64,000 nt of DNA from Gemmatimonadota bacterium (GTDB taxonomy: Bacteria > Gemmatimonadota > Gemmatimonadetes > Longimicrobiales > Gaopeijiaceae): the NCBI GenBank assembly GCA_027623325.1, contig JAQBXY010000002.1, positions 176,756 to 240,755 of the forward strand. Reading direction: 5' to 3'. The notes beneath the pieces are model-generated. The model had not been told where the DNA came from and did no database searches. It worked only from the letters and a program-made list of their open reading frames with translations. The position numbers and the translations under genes were made by a program. Positions 53,645 through 62,930 of the stretch are shown piece after piece (positions within the stretch are counted from its first letter, which is position 1; each line of letters starts with the position of its first letter).

Positions 53645-54178
53645 ATGGACTTTGATTGGATCTTCGACTGGGACGTCGGCGCGGGACCTCGACGTCACGG
53701 TCGTCACAAGAAAGGGCCGGGGCGTCGCTTCTTTCGGCCGGGTGAAGTGCGGCTAGCGTTGCTCTCGTTGTTGAAAGACGAGCCCGCGCACGGCTACGAG
53801 TTGATGAAGCGACTCGAGGAACGCTCCGGGGGCATGTATCGAGCCAGCGCGGGGACGGTCTACCCGGTTCTTCAGCAGCTCGAAGACGAGGGGCTCGTGA
53901 GGATCCAGGAGGAAGATGGAAAGAAGATCTACCACCTCACCGACGTGGGACGTGAGGAGCTCGCCGGGCACGTGGAGGAAACGGAGCGCATCTGGAAGCG
54001 CGCGCACGGTTGGAAGGATTGGGGCGTGAACATGGGACCGGAAACCGCGGAGATTTGGGGCAGTTGGGGTCGGCTCTCGAAGGCAGCCTTCAAGGCGGCC
54101 GCGCGCGCCGATTTCTCCGAAGCCGAGAAAGTCCGGAAGATCCTCGATCGGGCCCGCGCCGAACTAGAGAAGCTCTAG
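53645..54178 (+). CDS. PadR-family regulator with basic N-terminal extension
   Basis: A 177-residue regulator. Residues 1-32 form an acidic-aromatic then Arg/Lys/His-rich lead (FDWIFDWDVG, RRHGRHKKGPGRR). The winged helix is VRLALLSLLKDEPAHGYELMKRLEERSGG, then RASAGTVYPVLQQLEDEGLVRI and KIYHLTDVGREEL. The C-terminus is a dimer helix with many Ala/Glu/Lys (SKAAFKAAARADFSEAEKVRKIL). ATG 53645 has GGAGGGGG 4 bases upstream. The start is supported by the operator upstream. It may also control the following ATPase/Fe-S genes. Confidence 0.92.
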   Translation: MDFDWIFDWDVGAGPRRHGRHKKGPGRRFFRPGEVRLALLSLLKDEPAHGYELMKRLEERSGGMYRASAGTVYPVLQQLEDEGLVRIQEEDGKKIYHLTDVGREELAGHVEETERIWKRAHGWKDWGVNMGPETAEIWGSWGRLSKAAFKAAARADFSEAEKVRKILDRARAELEKL

Positions 54179-54323
54179 GAGATCCGGCATCGGGTTGGCT
54201 GCCCCGCCGTGGGTCGCGAGCACGTTGCCGATCGCCCGCCTGCCGATAGGTTGAACCTCGTCGAGTCACGGTTGCCCGGGGAGCGCACTGAAGATCGCGA
54301 GCGGCGAGGTTCAACTGTCGGCG

Positions 54324-55121
54324 GTGGAGTACCGAAGGGGCGCGGAAGGGAACGGATTTCCCTTCACGGTGCCCGCGATCGCGTCGTTGGATCGCCTCGT
54401 ATTCGACACGCCCGTGACCATCCTGGTGGGGGAGAACGGAGCCGGGAAGTCCACCTTCCTCGAGTCCCTCGCCATCGCGACTCAGCTTCCAGCGGTGGGC
54501 TCTGGGCGTCTGGCCTCCGATCCCACACTCACGGCACAGCGGCGGCTGTCGAAGCAGCTCAAGCTGACCTGGCGGGGAAGGAGCCATCGGGGCTTCTTCC
54601 TTCGCGCCGAGGACTTCTTCGGCTTCCAGAAGCAACTCGCCCAGCAGCGCTCGGAGCACGAGGCGGAGGTCGCTCGAATCGATGTCGACCTGGCGACCTC
54701 ATCCGAGTACGCCCGTAACCTCGCCAAGGGCCCCCATCGGGCATCGATCGGTGCCATCGAGCACCGATACGGCGAAGACCCCGACGCTGCCTCCCATGGC
54801 GAGGCGTTCCTGAGGCTATTCCTGCAACGCCTCGTGCCGAAGGGCCTCTACCTCCTGGACGAACCCGAGGCCGCGCTGTCTCCGCAGAGCCAGCTCGGCC
54901 TGCTCGCGATGATCAAGGATGCGCTCGACGCAGGAGGGCAGTTCATCATCGCGACCCACGCGCCGATTCTCATGGCCATTCCAGGAGCGACAATCTTCTC
55001 CTTCGACGATCCTCCCGTGCGCTCCGTGGACTTCCAAAGCATCGAGTCCGTGACGCTCGTGCGAGACTTCTTGCAAGCCCCTGAACGTTATCTCCGAATG
55101 ATCTGGGAGATCGACGAATGA
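54324..55121 (+). CDS. AAA-family ATPase (COG3910-like)
   Basis: A 265-residue ABC-type ATPase with no membrane part. Walker A is GENGAGKS at residue 36; the Q-loop and signature region are weak; Walker B is LYLLDEPEAALSP near residue 177, followed by the H-switch IATHAPILMA. Known relatives (COG3910) are of unknown function and are often called predicted ATPases. GTG 54324 is the first usual start in frame, without a good ribosome site; in-frame text upstream (LKIASGEVQLSA) is also family-like, so the true start may be a little earlier. Its stop overlaps the Fe-S gene start. Confidence 0.8.
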   Translation: MEYRRGAEGNGFPFTVPAIASLDRLVFDTPVTILVGENGAGKSTFLESLAIATQLPAVGSGRLASDPTLTAQRRLSKQLKLTWRGRSHRGFFLRAEDFFGFQKQLAQQRSEHEAEVARIDVDLATSSEYARNLAKGPHRASIGAIEHRYGEDPDAASHGEAFLRLFLQRLVPKGLYLLDEPEAALSPQSQLGLLAMIKDALDAGGQFIIATHAPILMAIPGATIFSFDDPPVRSVDFQSIESVTLVRDFLQAPERYLRMIWEIDE

Positions 55122-56323
55122 CCTCACCCGACCCCAATGCCCTGCCGAAGCCGAGCGTTTCTGAACGAGACGCGGCGGCCGGCTTCGAAGTTCTTGATCA
55201 TTTCGAGCGCTTCAGTCAGAAGAATGACATCTACTCACGCTCCTTTTGGGATCCGAGTGTGCGGTCGGATCGCACCAACCTCTTCTTCGAGACGTACCGG
55301 ACGCCGCTGACGACGTGGAAGAAGGTCGAGGGCTTCCGCCAGAAGGACTACGCGTTGCGTAACGCGTCGTGGCATTTGCCCGACATCTTCGCCGAGCTCA
55401 AGGAGGATCAGAACCGGCGCGAAGGTTTTCTCGACCCCTTCACCGTTCACCGGAAGGGCCCCGTCGATCAGGTCCCGGTTGAGTCACCCGAGCAGATGAG
55501 CCGTGAGATCAAACATGTCGCGAAGGTGTTCGGCGCCGATCTCGTCGGCATCACACAATACGACCAGCGATGGGTCTACACGCACGCGTACTCCCGGCAA
55601 GGTGAGACCGAGAAGCCCCAGGAGTTACCGCAGGACCTTCCCCACGTCATCGTAATCGCTCAGGAGATGGATCGAGGTCTCATCGAAACCGTTCCGTCGG
55701 CCTTGAGCGGGACGGCGACCGGCATCGGCTATTCGTACGATACGCTCGTTCTGTTGGGCCTCGCGCAGTATATCCAAAATCTCGGGTACCGCGCGGTCGC
55801 GACCATGAACGACACCGCTCTGGCGATTCCCTATGCCATTCAAGCCGGGCTCGGTGAATACGGCCGCCACGGTCTGTTGATCACGGAGGAGTTCGGGCCC
55901 CGCGTTCGCATCGGCAAGATCTTTACCGACCTACCGCTCTCTCACGACCGGCCCAAATCGTTCGGGGTGAGGGAGTTCTGCGAGACGTGCCGACGCTGTT
56001 CCAACGCGTGCCCGGTCAACGCGATTCCTGATGGACCACCGAGCGACGTGGTGCATAATCGCTCGAACCTCGTCGGTGTGCGCAAATGGACTGTGAACGC
56101 TGAGCCATGTTTCAAATTCTGGGCGAACCAAAACTCCGACTGCTCGATCTGTGTCCGGGTCTGTCCGTACAACCGAGAGTTCGAGAGCCTGTGGGGACGA
56201 GTGTGGAGATGGATGGCAGGCGGCCCTCTTCGCCACATGGCCCTCCGCCTCGCGGACAGGTTCGCCGCGGGCGAGCGTGTGAACCCAGACAGCTGGTGGA
56301 AGAAGGGGGCGGAGCGGGTGTGA
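55118..56323 (+). CDS. Reductive-dehalogenase-like 4Fe-4S protein
   Basis: A 401-residue protein related to the cobalamin-dependent reductive dehalogenase/epoxyqueuosine reductase superfamily. The pair GLGEYGRHGLLITEEFGPRVRIGKIFTDLPL is the RdhA-type core. Two [4Fe-4S] sites follow: Cys288, 291, 294 and 298 (CETCRRCSNACP), and Cys331, 342, 345 and 349 (CSICVRVCP). No Tat signal or RdhB anchor is present, so it is cytosolic, like catabolic NpRdhA types. ATG 55118 overlaps the ATPase stop by 4 bases. Dehalogenation is possible; QueG activity is less likely because the lead and centre differ. Confidence 0.78.
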   Translation: MTSPDPNALPKPSVSERDAAAGFEVLDHFERFSQKNDIYSRSFWDPSVRSDRTNLFFETYRTPLTTWKKVEGFRQKDYALRNASWHLPDIFAELKEDQNRREGFLDPFTVHRKGPVDQVPVESPEQMSREIKHVAKVFGADLVGITQYDQRWVYTHAYSRQGETEKPQELPQDLPHVIVIAQEMDRGLIETVPSALSGTATGIGYSYDTLVLLGLAQYIQNLGYRAVATMNDTALAIPYAIQAGLGEYGRHGLLITEEFGPRVRIGKIFTDLPLSHDRPKSFGVREFCETCRRCSNACPVNAIPDGPPSDVVHNRSNLVGVRKWTVNAEPCFKFWANQNSDCSICVRVCPYNREFESLWGRVWRWMAGGPLRHMALRLADRFAAGERVNPDSWWKKGAERV

Positions 56324-56353
56324 CCCTAGTTGGCGTTCTGCTGAAAAACGGAA

Positions 56354-57124
56354 TCAGGCCAGAGCCAACACTCTGAGCGGGCTGCCGCTTCCGTCGACGA
56401 TCTTCAAAGGCGCCGCGAACACGATCGCGCCCGTGGCCGGTAGTTGATCGAGGTTGCAGAGGCTCGCGAGGCCGAGCTTTCCGGCGCCGTGCATGATCGT
56501 GTGATTAGGGAACGGTGGGTCGAATCCACCTGCCTGGCCAGCGTCCGTCCCGATCGTCTCGACCCCGACGCCGATCACGTCGCGCTCCTTCGCCAGCATC
56601 TCCGACGCGGTCTTGTGGAATCCGGGGGAGTGGGGACCGTTCTCGTCGATGTTGAGGAACGCATCGGCTCCGACCCGCTTGCTCCAGTCGGTACGCATCA
56701 GGACCCACGAGCCGGCGGGGATCCGGCCGTGCTGTGCCTCCCAACGTTCGATCCAGTCCGGCGTGAGGAGGAAGTCAGGGTTCGCGGCGGACTCGGTACT
56801 ACAGTCGAGAACGCAGGCCGGTGCGACCAGCTTGCTCGCTGGAATGGTCTCTGTGGTGTTGTTCGGGTGGTCCTTGCCCGTCACCCAATGGACCGGCGCG
56901 TCGAAGTGGGTGCCCGTGTGCTCACCGAGGGTGAGTGTGTTCCAGTACCATCCCGGGCCGGCGTCGTCGTAGCGACTGATGACGTCGATGCTCAGACCGG
57001 GGGACTGGCCGAAGATGTCCGGAAGGCCGATGACGGGCGTGTCGGGACCGAGCGGCTGCGTGAGATCGACGACTCGGATCGAGCCATCCGCGAGGCCAGC
57101 GGCGAACTGCTTGAGAACGGACAT
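56354..57124 (-). CDS. Cyclase/kynurenine-formamidase-family hydrolase
   Basis: A 256-residue metal-dependent hydrolase of the cyclase family (PF04199). The metal motif is EHTGTHFDAPVHW (HxGTHxDxPxH). Other marks are VVDLTQPLGPDTPVIGLP at the N-terminus, AGSWVLMRTDWSKRVG, and GVGVETIGTDAG in the core. Family members hydrolyse N-formylkynurenine, isatin or similar amides. ATG 57124 gives the standard length; the long frame to 57664 has no family text. No kynurenine pathway genes are nearby, so the substrate is open. Confidence 0.87.
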   Translation of the reverse strand: MSVLKQFAAGLADGSIRVVDLTQPLGPDTPVIGLPDIFGQSPGLSIDVISRYDDAGPGWYWNTLTLGEHTGTHFDAPVHWVTGKDHPNNTTETIPASKLVAPACVLDCSTESAANPDFLLTPDWIERWEAQHGRIPAGSWVLMRTDWSKRVGADAFLNIDENGPHSPGFHKTASEMLAKERDVIGVGVETIGTDAGQAGGFDPPFPNHTIMHGAGKLGLASLCNLDQLPATGAIVFAAPLKIVDGSGSPLRVLALA

Positions 57125-57234
57125 GTCAGTGCTCCGAGAGGGGCGCGGAGGAAGGGATGCCAATGTCGAGGGGGGATGAAGGTCGGGCAAGCCAGTTAGG
57201 GAACCTTGTTCCGGGAACCTCGTGCAGAGCCTCC

Positions 57235-58743
57235 CTAGCGCCCGTGCATCAGACTCAGCACGTCGGCTGCGTCGGCCTCCGAGGGCAACTCCCAACCCGC
57301 CTGGTATCCGAAGACCTCGCGAAGCGGCCGGCTGTTGAACTGACCGTCCAGAATCTCCATATGGTCGGACGTGAGCAGGCCGGGGTGCTCGACCCCGCAC
57401 GCGTGGCTCAAACGAGTGAGTTCCTTCCGTACGGTGATGACGTAATTGGCGAGTCGGGCCGACTTGTCGGTCGGGTCCAGGCCGCGAACGAGCCATCGGT
57501 TCTGAGTCGCCACCCCGGTAGGGCAATGCCCGGTGTGACAGCGGAGGGCCTGAATGCACCCGATCGACATCATCGCCTCTCGGCCGACCGCGATCATGTC
57601 GACCCCGAGGCAGAACGCCATCAGGGCGTTCTCGGGAAAGCCGAGCTTCCCCGATCCGACCCACACGACGTGCTGATGGACGCCGCGCTCGGCGAAGATG
57701 GAGTACACTCGGCTGAAGCCGATCTTGAAGGGCAAGGCCACGTGATCGGAGAATGCAAACGGTGCCGCGCCGGTGCCGCCTTCACCGCCGTCGATGGCGA
57801 TGTAGTCCACGCCTCGAGCCTCGGTGGCCATTCGATCGGCCAATTCGGTCCAGAAGCGGATCTCACCAACGGCGGACTTGATGCCGATGGGCACTCCGGT
57901 CGCGTCGGCCAGGTCTTCCACGAAATCGAGGAGTTCATCGACGTTCCCAAACGCCCGATGGCCGGAAGGGCTGATGACAGTCTCGCCGATGGGCACGCCG
58001 CGGATCTTCGAAATTTCCGCTGTGACCTTCTCTCCGGGCAGGACACCACCCAGGCCGGGCTTCGCGCCCTGGCTGAGTTTGATCTCGATCGCCTTGATGG
58101 GGTGCCTCTCGACCTTTCGCAGGCATTCTTCCCGGTCGAACCCTCCGTCCTGGGCACGGGCCCCGAAGTATCCGGTTCCGAGTTGCCAGATCAGCTCGCC
58201 CCCGTGGAGGTGGTGGGGTGCGATGCCCCCCTCTCCCGTGTTGTGAAGACAGCCGCAAAGGGCGGCGCCGCGATTCAACGCCTGGACCGCGGCCGACGAG
58301 AGGGAGCCGAAGCTCATTCCACTCACATTCACTACCGAGGCCGGGCGGAAGGCGTGTCTTCTCCCCCGGTGACCGCCCAACACTTTCGCGCACGGAAGCG
58401 GATACCCTTCGCCATGATGGCCGTCGTCGGGTCGACCGAGGGTGTTGTGCTTGATGATGAGGTAGTTCGGTGACCGTTCGAGGTCGTTGTCGGTCCCAAA
58501 GCCGGTGTAGTTGTTCTGCCCCTTGGCCGAGGCGTAGACCCAACGGCGTTGGTCTCTCGAAAACGGGAGCTCTTCGTCGTTCGAAGTGACGATGTACTGA
58601 CGAAGCTCGGGGCCGACAGCCTCCAGCATGTATCGGAAGTGCCCGATAATCGGGAAGTTCCGGAGGATCGCGTGCCGGCGCTGGACCAGGTCGTAGATCG
58701 TGACCACGACCAGGAAACCGATGAATCCCAGGATCCAGTACAC
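57235..58743 (-). CDS. FMN-binding glutamate synthase-domain membrane protein
   Basis: A 502-residue protein with an N-terminal anchor (YWILGFIGFLVVVTIYDLVQRR) and the FMN-binding central domain of glutamate synthase (PF01645). Core marks: VNVSGMSFGSLSSAAVQALNRGAALCGCLHNTGEGG, IEIKLSQGAKPGLGGVLPGEKVT, YIAIDGGEGGTGAAP, and the Cys-rich CIQALRCHTGHCPTGVATQ, which in GltB holds an Fe-S cluster. No amidotransferase or GltD partner is seen. GTG 58743 is favoured by GAGGAG 5 bases upstream; GTG 58749 would add two residues. Role unknown. Its stop lies 110 bases before the cyclase start. Confidence 0.88.
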   Translation of the reverse strand: MYWILGFIGFLVVVTIYDLVQRRHAILRNFPIIGHFRYMLEAVGPELRQYIVTSNDEELPFSRDQRRWVYASAKGQNNYTGFGTDNDLERSPNYLIIKHNTLGRPDDGHHGEGYPLPCAKVLGGHRGRRHAFRPASVVNVSGMSFGSLSSAAVQALNRGAALCGCLHNTGEGGIAPHHLHGGELIWQLGTGYFGARAQDGGFDREECLRKVERHPIKAIEIKLSQGAKPGLGGVLPGEKVTAEISKIRGVPIGETVISPSGHRAFGNVDELLDFVEDLADATGVPIGIKSAVGEIRFWTELADRMATEARGVDYIAIDGGEGGTGAAPFAFSDHVALPFKIGFSRVYSIFAERGVHQHVVWVGSGKLGFPENALMAFCLGVDMIAVGREAMMSIGCIQALRCHTGHCPTGVATQNRWLVRGLDPTDKSARLANYVITVRKELTRLSHACGVEHPGLLTSDHMEILDGQFNSRPLREVFGYQAGWELPSEADAADVLSLMHGR

Positions 58744-58869
58744 GTACACTCCTCGCGCATTCGAATGGAACTCCGTCCGGACGAGGGCACGAAGCTACAG
58801 GGGCCGGGGTTCGCCCGCACACTCCCCCGCGCTACTTTTGCGCGCTCCCATGAACCGCAGGAATTGGAA

Positions 58870-59907
58870 ATGCTCCATCGAGCCGTACTCGCCCTGAGCT
58901 TTCTCGGCTTTGGCGTCGCTTCCCTAGCCGGGCAGGGCCCGCTACCCGTCGAACACCCCCCACTCCCCGAACAGCCTGTGGTGGTTGATGGCGTGGACTA
59001 CCGAGTCTTCGACCGACAGGGCAATCGTTCGTCGCTCCTCGCGATTGTCATGGCGTCGCTCGGGGATGATGTCCTGCTCATCGGTGAAGAGCACGACGAC
59101 ATGGTGGGACACGCGATCCAGACACAGCTCTTGCAGGCCGTGTTCGATGAGATCGGGGGTGCCGCCGTTGCCGGACGCCGCGTCGTGCTCTCTCTGGAGA
59201 TGTTCGAACGGGATGTCCAGTACGTGGTCGACGAATACCTGGCGGATGAGATCTCCGAGGACCATTTCCTACGCAGCTCGCGCCCCTGGGACGACTACGC
59301 GGCGCGATATCGTCCTGCGGTCGAAGCCGCGAAGGCGCATTCGGCGCCCATCGTCGCCGCGAACGCTCCACGTCGGTACGTGAGCCGGGTAACCAGCCAG
59401 GGTCCCGAGTCTCTGCTCCTATTGTCCGCTCAGGCCCGCGCCTACTTGCCGCCGCTTCCATATCCAGGGCCGTCCGACACCTATCGGGAGCAGTGGGAGG
59501 GCCTCATGACCGCTGCGATGCTCGGGATGAGCGAGAGCGCGGATTCGGCTGCCGCAGAGGCCGAGCCCGACTCCACCGAGGTGGAGGAGGCACGTGACTA
59601 CACGATCAACCCCAACGCGATCTACTCACAGGCGTTGTGGGACGCATCCATGGGCCACGCGATTTCCGAGGCGCTCGTGCGTCATCTGGGAGGCTTCGTC
59701 GTGCACTTCGCTGGTTCGTTCCACGTGGAGAAAGGAACCGGCATCCTCGAGCGAATCGAGGACTACCGTCCCGGAACGCGATCGACCTCGGTGGTCATGA
59801 CCAAGGTCGACGATATCGAAGGGTGGTCTGCAGACGAACACGCGGCCCTCGCCGACTTCGTGATTCTCACCCTGAAGCCGGCCGAGCAGCCTCCCGCGAG
59901 CAACTGA
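58870..59907 (+). CDS. ChaN/haem-binding-uptake family protein, exported
   Basis: A 345-residue protein of the ChaN family (PF04187), known in Campylobacter as a haem-binding lipoprotein. Signal MLHRAVLALSFLGFGVASLAGQ lacks a lipobox Cys, so it is probably periplasmic. Family text: VLLIGEEHDDMVGHAIQTQLLQAV, VVLSLEMFERDVQYVVDEYL, and VVHFAGSFHVEKGTGILERI, which contain the conserved Glu/His pairs. A 20-residue acidic insert sits after MLGMSESADS. ATG 58870 follows AGGA by 7 bases. Divergent from the FMN protein. Confidence 0.85.
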   Translation: MLHRAVLALSFLGFGVASLAGQGPLPVEHPPLPEQPVVVDGVDYRVFDRQGNRSSLLAIVMASLGDDVLLIGEEHDDMVGHAIQTQLLQAVFDEIGGAAVAGRRVVLSLEMFERDVQYVVDEYLADEISEDHFLRSSRPWDDYAARYRPAVEAAKAHSAPIVAANAPRRYVSRVTSQGPESLLLLSAQARAYLPPLPYPGPSDTYREQWEGLMTAAMLGMSESADSAAAEAEPDSTEVEEARDYTINPNAIYSQALWDASMGHAISEALVRHLGGFVVHFAGSFHVEKGTGILERIEDYRPGTRSTSVVMTKVDDIEGWSADEHAALADFVILTLKPAEQPPASN

Positions 59908-59914
59908 CCCCGAC

Positions 59915-60427
59915 TCAGCTCGGCATGAACACCTGGCTGCGGATTCTCCAGCGCCGCCCCCGCTGCGCATACACCGTCAGCATGGGACCGGTCTTTGTTT
60001 CGGCAGCCGGCCCCTGGAGGATTCCGAGCATGTAATTCCCGAAGACCTGGGCCATGCCGCCGCTTGCGTCGAAGTCGAGCATGAACGCTTCGATCTGGCC
60101 CTGGGCGGGAAGGGCCTCGACCAAGTATTCGCGAATGCGGTCACGGCCACGGAGAGGGGCGCCGTCGGGGGGAATGAGGACGGCATCTTCCCAGTACAGG
60201 TCGATAAGATCGTCGACCTGGTCCGCCGCCCACGCCTCACCCCAGTCGGCGAGGAGGTCGTTGATCCGGTCGAGGACTTCCGCGTTGTATTCCGCCCGAA
60301 TCGAAGCGGGATTGATCTGCTGATATCCCGGCACCTGAGCCGAAACGCCACTCGGCGCGGAAGCGACCAGGCACGCTCCTAGAAGAAGTGCGGTTCCCTT
60401 GACCGCCAACGGAAAGAGCTGCCCCAT
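59915..60427 (-). CDS. Exported NTF2/DUF4440-like protein
   Basis: A 170-residue protein with a signal peptide (AVKGTALLLGACLVASAPSGVSAQ). The NTF2-like fold shows in INDLLADWGEAWAADQVDDLIDLYWEDAVLIPPDGAPLRGRDRIREYL, the usual first helix and acidic pocket, and WRIRSQVF as the last strand. Family members act as isomerases, cyclases or ligand-binding proteins; none can be chosen. The protein is separate from, but of the same fold as, the one at 30245. ATG 60427 is preceded by a GGGGAT-type site. It converges on the ChaN-like gene. Confidence 0.77.
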   Translation of the reverse strand: MGQLFPLAVKGTALLLGACLVASAPSGVSAQVPGYQQINPASIRAEYNAEVLDRINDLLADWGEAWAADQVDDLIDLYWEDAVLIPPDGAPLRGRDRIREYLVEALPAQGQIEAFMLDFDASGGMAQVFGNYMLGILQGPAAETKTGPMLTVYAQRGRRWRIRSQVFMPS

Positions 60428-60496
60428 GAGATCCCCGCCCCAAGTGATTGTCGCCGAACTGCGTCAGGCGCACATCATACGCGATTGGGTGGATTC

Positions 60497-61030
60497 CTAC
60501 GAGCCCCCGCGCGCAACCTGCCAGAAGCGGTAGTTCAGGCCGAACGTCACGAGGTTGGGCTGATAGTCGGTGTCGTTCAAGAACACCCAACGAAGAGCGA
60601 CTTCGGCTTCTATCGGTCCGAGGTTCGTCTTGCCGCCCGCGACAACCGTATATCCGAACGCGGTCTCCCGAATTCCCGCCGTCGCCCGCCTCGAATCGCG
60701 CCATCCCAACCCTCCCCCGAGGAGGATCCCACCGCGCGTGCCCGCGGGAATCCAGTTCACTTCGAGGTTGTACTGGTACTCCTTTTCCTCAGGAGGGAAG
60801 ATGATGTCGGCGCTCGGAACGAGCTCGAAGGTCCCACTGCGGCGAACGGGGATCCGTAGTTGTGCGCCGGCCACCTCGCCGTTCGCCTGTTGGTCCCATC
60901 CGAAGCGGATCCCGATGGAGAGCGGAGCCCACGGGGGGCCGGTCTCCGCGACCCGGCCCCGCCGGACCTGTGCTTCCAGGTCGGACAGCGAGAGTAGAAT
61001 CAGGACGCCTGCGAGCAGAAAGCGTTTCAC
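60497..61030 (-). CDS. Exported protein, probable small outer-membrane barrel
   Basis: A 177-residue protein with a signal peptide (VKRFLLAGVLILLSLSDLEAQ). The rest has many alternating strands: LSIGIRFGWDQQANGEVAGAQLRIPV, YQYNLEVNWIPAGTRGGILLGGGLGW, FGYTVVAGGKTNLGPIEAEVALRWVF, and ends in FGLNYRFWQVARGGS. Barrel-like, no family recognised. GTG 61030 has AAGG 8 bases upstream; GTG 61054 is an alternative that overlaps the end of the Rieske gene, with which it is on the same strand. Confidence 0.65.
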   Translation of the reverse strand: MKRFLLAGVLILLSLSDLEAQVRRGRVAETGPPWAPLSIGIRFGWDQQANGEVAGAQLRIPVRRSGTFELVPSADIIFPPEEKEYQYNLEVNWIPAGTRGGILLGGGLGWRDSRRATAGIRETAFGYTVVAGGKTNLGPIEAEVALRWVFLNDTDYQPNLVTFGLNYRFWQVARGGS

Positions 61031-61050
61031 GGTGACTGCCTTATGAAGGA

Positions 61051-62157
61051 TCACGGAGAGGTGTCGGTCGGGGACAGGGCTCGAGCCAGGAGCCGATGGA
61101 AGTGGTGGGGCCCTTGTTCTCGGAGCGGACTGTATCGGCCCCGGTCATACAATCGCGACTTCACGCCGCGTTGGGCGGACTCGACGATTTCCTCGTCCTC
61201 CATCTCCACGCGGTGGAGGTCCGAACCCGCACCTTCCCCCATTTTCGACGCGTCGGAAACGTACGAGCGGAACAGGACGCGGGTCCGGGTCGGTCCCAGC
61301 GGCTGAACGACGTTTGCCGAAATCCCCCACGGGTAGACGTTCAGCATGACGTTCGGGAAGAGCCAGAAGTACCAAGCCGCGATCCGACTCCCCTCGTCCG
61401 GATGGCCCGCCGGAAGATCGAAGGCGGGTTCACCCTCTTTTGCCACCCCGATCTGAACGTTGGCCCATTCGAAGAGTTCCGTCCGATAGGTGTCATAGTC
61501 CAACTTTCCGCCCAGGCTGACTGGGTGGACGTAGGGCACATGAAAGCCTTCGAGGTAGTTGTCACAGTACAATGCCCAATTCGCCGGAATCAGGTAGTCC
61601 GCAGAATGCGTTTCGCTCAGGACGAAGCGGTCGGGATGGAGCCAGTCCACCCTCTCTCGAACAGGACGAATCAACGCTTCGAAATCGCACATCGGGTCGA
61701 GTGCGGTGAAGAACAGTGGCCCCCACTCGTGGAGTGGCAATGCGGGAAGGTCGTCCGATGGAGAAGGGAACCCCTCGACGTCGTCGAATTCGGGCATCGA
61801 GCGCATGCAGCCGTCCAGGTCGAATCTACGACCGTGGTAGCGACAACGTAGGGTCGCGACGTGGCCCTCCCCCTCGACCACGATCGTGCCCCGGTGGGTG
61901 CAGACGTTGCTGAGGCAGTGAGCCTCTCCGTCGTCGGTTCGTGTCAGCACGAGGGGTTCGTCGATCGATCCATCCAGCAGCGTCAGCGGAATCACGTGGC
62001 CAGGAGCCTTGAGCCGAGCGACGTCAGCGACCGGCTGCCAGCTACGCGCGAAGACCCGCTCCTTCACCTCCGCGTAGATGGCGGCGTCGTGGTAGATCCG
62101 CGACGGTAGCGTGCGAGCCCGCCGAATGTCTTTGTCGATCTTCAAGTGTTCGGTCAT
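61051..62157 (-). CDS. Rieske-type aromatic-ring/amine oxygenase alpha subunit
   Basis: A 368-residue Rieske non-haem iron oxygenase. The [2Fe-2S] site is CTHRG...CRYHGRRF, with two Cys and two His. The mononuclear iron site lies in NWALYCDNYLEGFHVPYVH, with Asp near the cluster and two His. It resembles choline monooxygenase/CntA-like or general RHO alpha subunits; the fold is complete in length. ATG 62157 is chosen; the frame to 62238 adds basic residues. No ferredoxin, reductase or beta subunit gene is near, so the electron donor lies elsewhere. Substrate unknown. Confidence 0.87.
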   Translation of the reverse strand: MTEHLKIDKDIRRARTLPSRIYHDAAIYAEVKERVFARSWQPVADVARLKAPGHVIPLTLLDGSIDEPLVLTRTDDGEAHCLSNVCTHRGTIVVEGEGHVATLRCRYHGRRFDLDGCMRSMPEFDDVEGFPSPSDDLPALPLHEWGPLFFTALDPMCDFEALIRPVRERVDWLHPDRFVLSETHSADYLIPANWALYCDNYLEGFHVPYVHPVSLGGKLDYDTYRTELFEWANVQIGVAKEGEPAFDLPAGHPDEGSRIAAWYFWLFPNVMLNVYPWGISANVVQPLGPTRTRVLFRSYVSDASKMGEGAGSDLHRVEMEDEEIVESAQRGVKSRLYDRGRYSPLREQGPHHFHRLLARALSPTDTSP

Positions 62158-62327
62158 ACGCTCGTGAAACGCAGGGCGGTCGACTTTCGTCGGGAGGAAC
62201 AGGGTGGGAACGTGGCGCCGGCGCCGGGCGGACCGCAATCCGCAGGCAGCGGTCCAACCGATGAGCCGTTCGTGGCGTCAAAGTACACGTGAAGCGCAGG
62301 TCGAGAGAACCAGCCAGGAGGCAGATG

Positions 62328-62930
62328 ATGATGACGGCATTGAGGGTCGCGGCGCTATTCGCCGGATACAGTGTGATCGGCTTCGGCGGCGACTACGCGG
62401 CGGGTTTCCTGGCGCTCGACGGTTCTGACGTAGCGGTGGAGGTAACTCGGCAGGCGCGACACGTGGTCGTGGACGTACAACCCCATGTCGTGGTCGACGT
62501 GAGGTCGTCCGTTGCGTCTCGGGTCCAGGTTCGGCTCGGGGGCCAGTGCGACTTCGAGATCGATCGTGAAGTGACGATTCCGATTTCCGGTGTGAACCAC
62601 CTGAACATCGACGCCGGGTCGGGAGAACTTCGCGTGGAGGGTCGGGACGGCCTCCGTGAAATCGTCGCGGTCGGTACGGTCTGTGCCTCGAGCGAGGACT
62701 ATCTCGAACAACTCCGGCTGACGGCGGAAACCTCGGCCGCGGGTGTGGTAATGGGCCGCCGAGATGCGCGGATGGGCGGGGAGGACGCTGGGAGGAGAAT
62801 CCCCAGCCGGCCGGACAGGGGGAGCCTCAGAGGTCGAAGTCGTCGGGCAAGGACTGGTCGAATTCGAAGTCGGGGATGGGGTCGGGCTGGGCGGGGTCGA
62901 AGGCCGGTGTCTGATCGAGGAGCCCGGTGA
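62328..62930 (+). pseudogene. DUF4097-like gene cut by the IS91-type element
   Basis: A strong AGGAGG site (62316-62321) leads ATG 62325, 62328 and 62331; the second has the best spacing. The first ~140 codons look native: a hydrophobic N-terminus (ALRVAALFAGYSVIGFGG) and a DUF4097-type beta part, EVTIPISGVNHLNIDAGSGELRVEGRDG, to LRLTAETS. From about 62750 the text turns Arg/Gly-rich (RRDARMGGEDAGRR, SRGWGRAGRGRR) and is antisense to the transposase, so the 3' part of the gene is lost. The exact junction lies between about 62740 and 62826. Confidence 0.65.

Noticed and set aside
55118..56323. Epoxyqueuosine reductase QueG
   Set aside because: The GLGEYGRHGLLITEEFGPRVR text and the leading 120 residues fit reductive-dehalogenase-like proteins better.
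57190..57234. Short GGAAC-CTT-GTTCC hairpin before the FMN protein's stop
   Set aside because: Five-base arms only and no U-tract; too weak to call a terminator or an operator.
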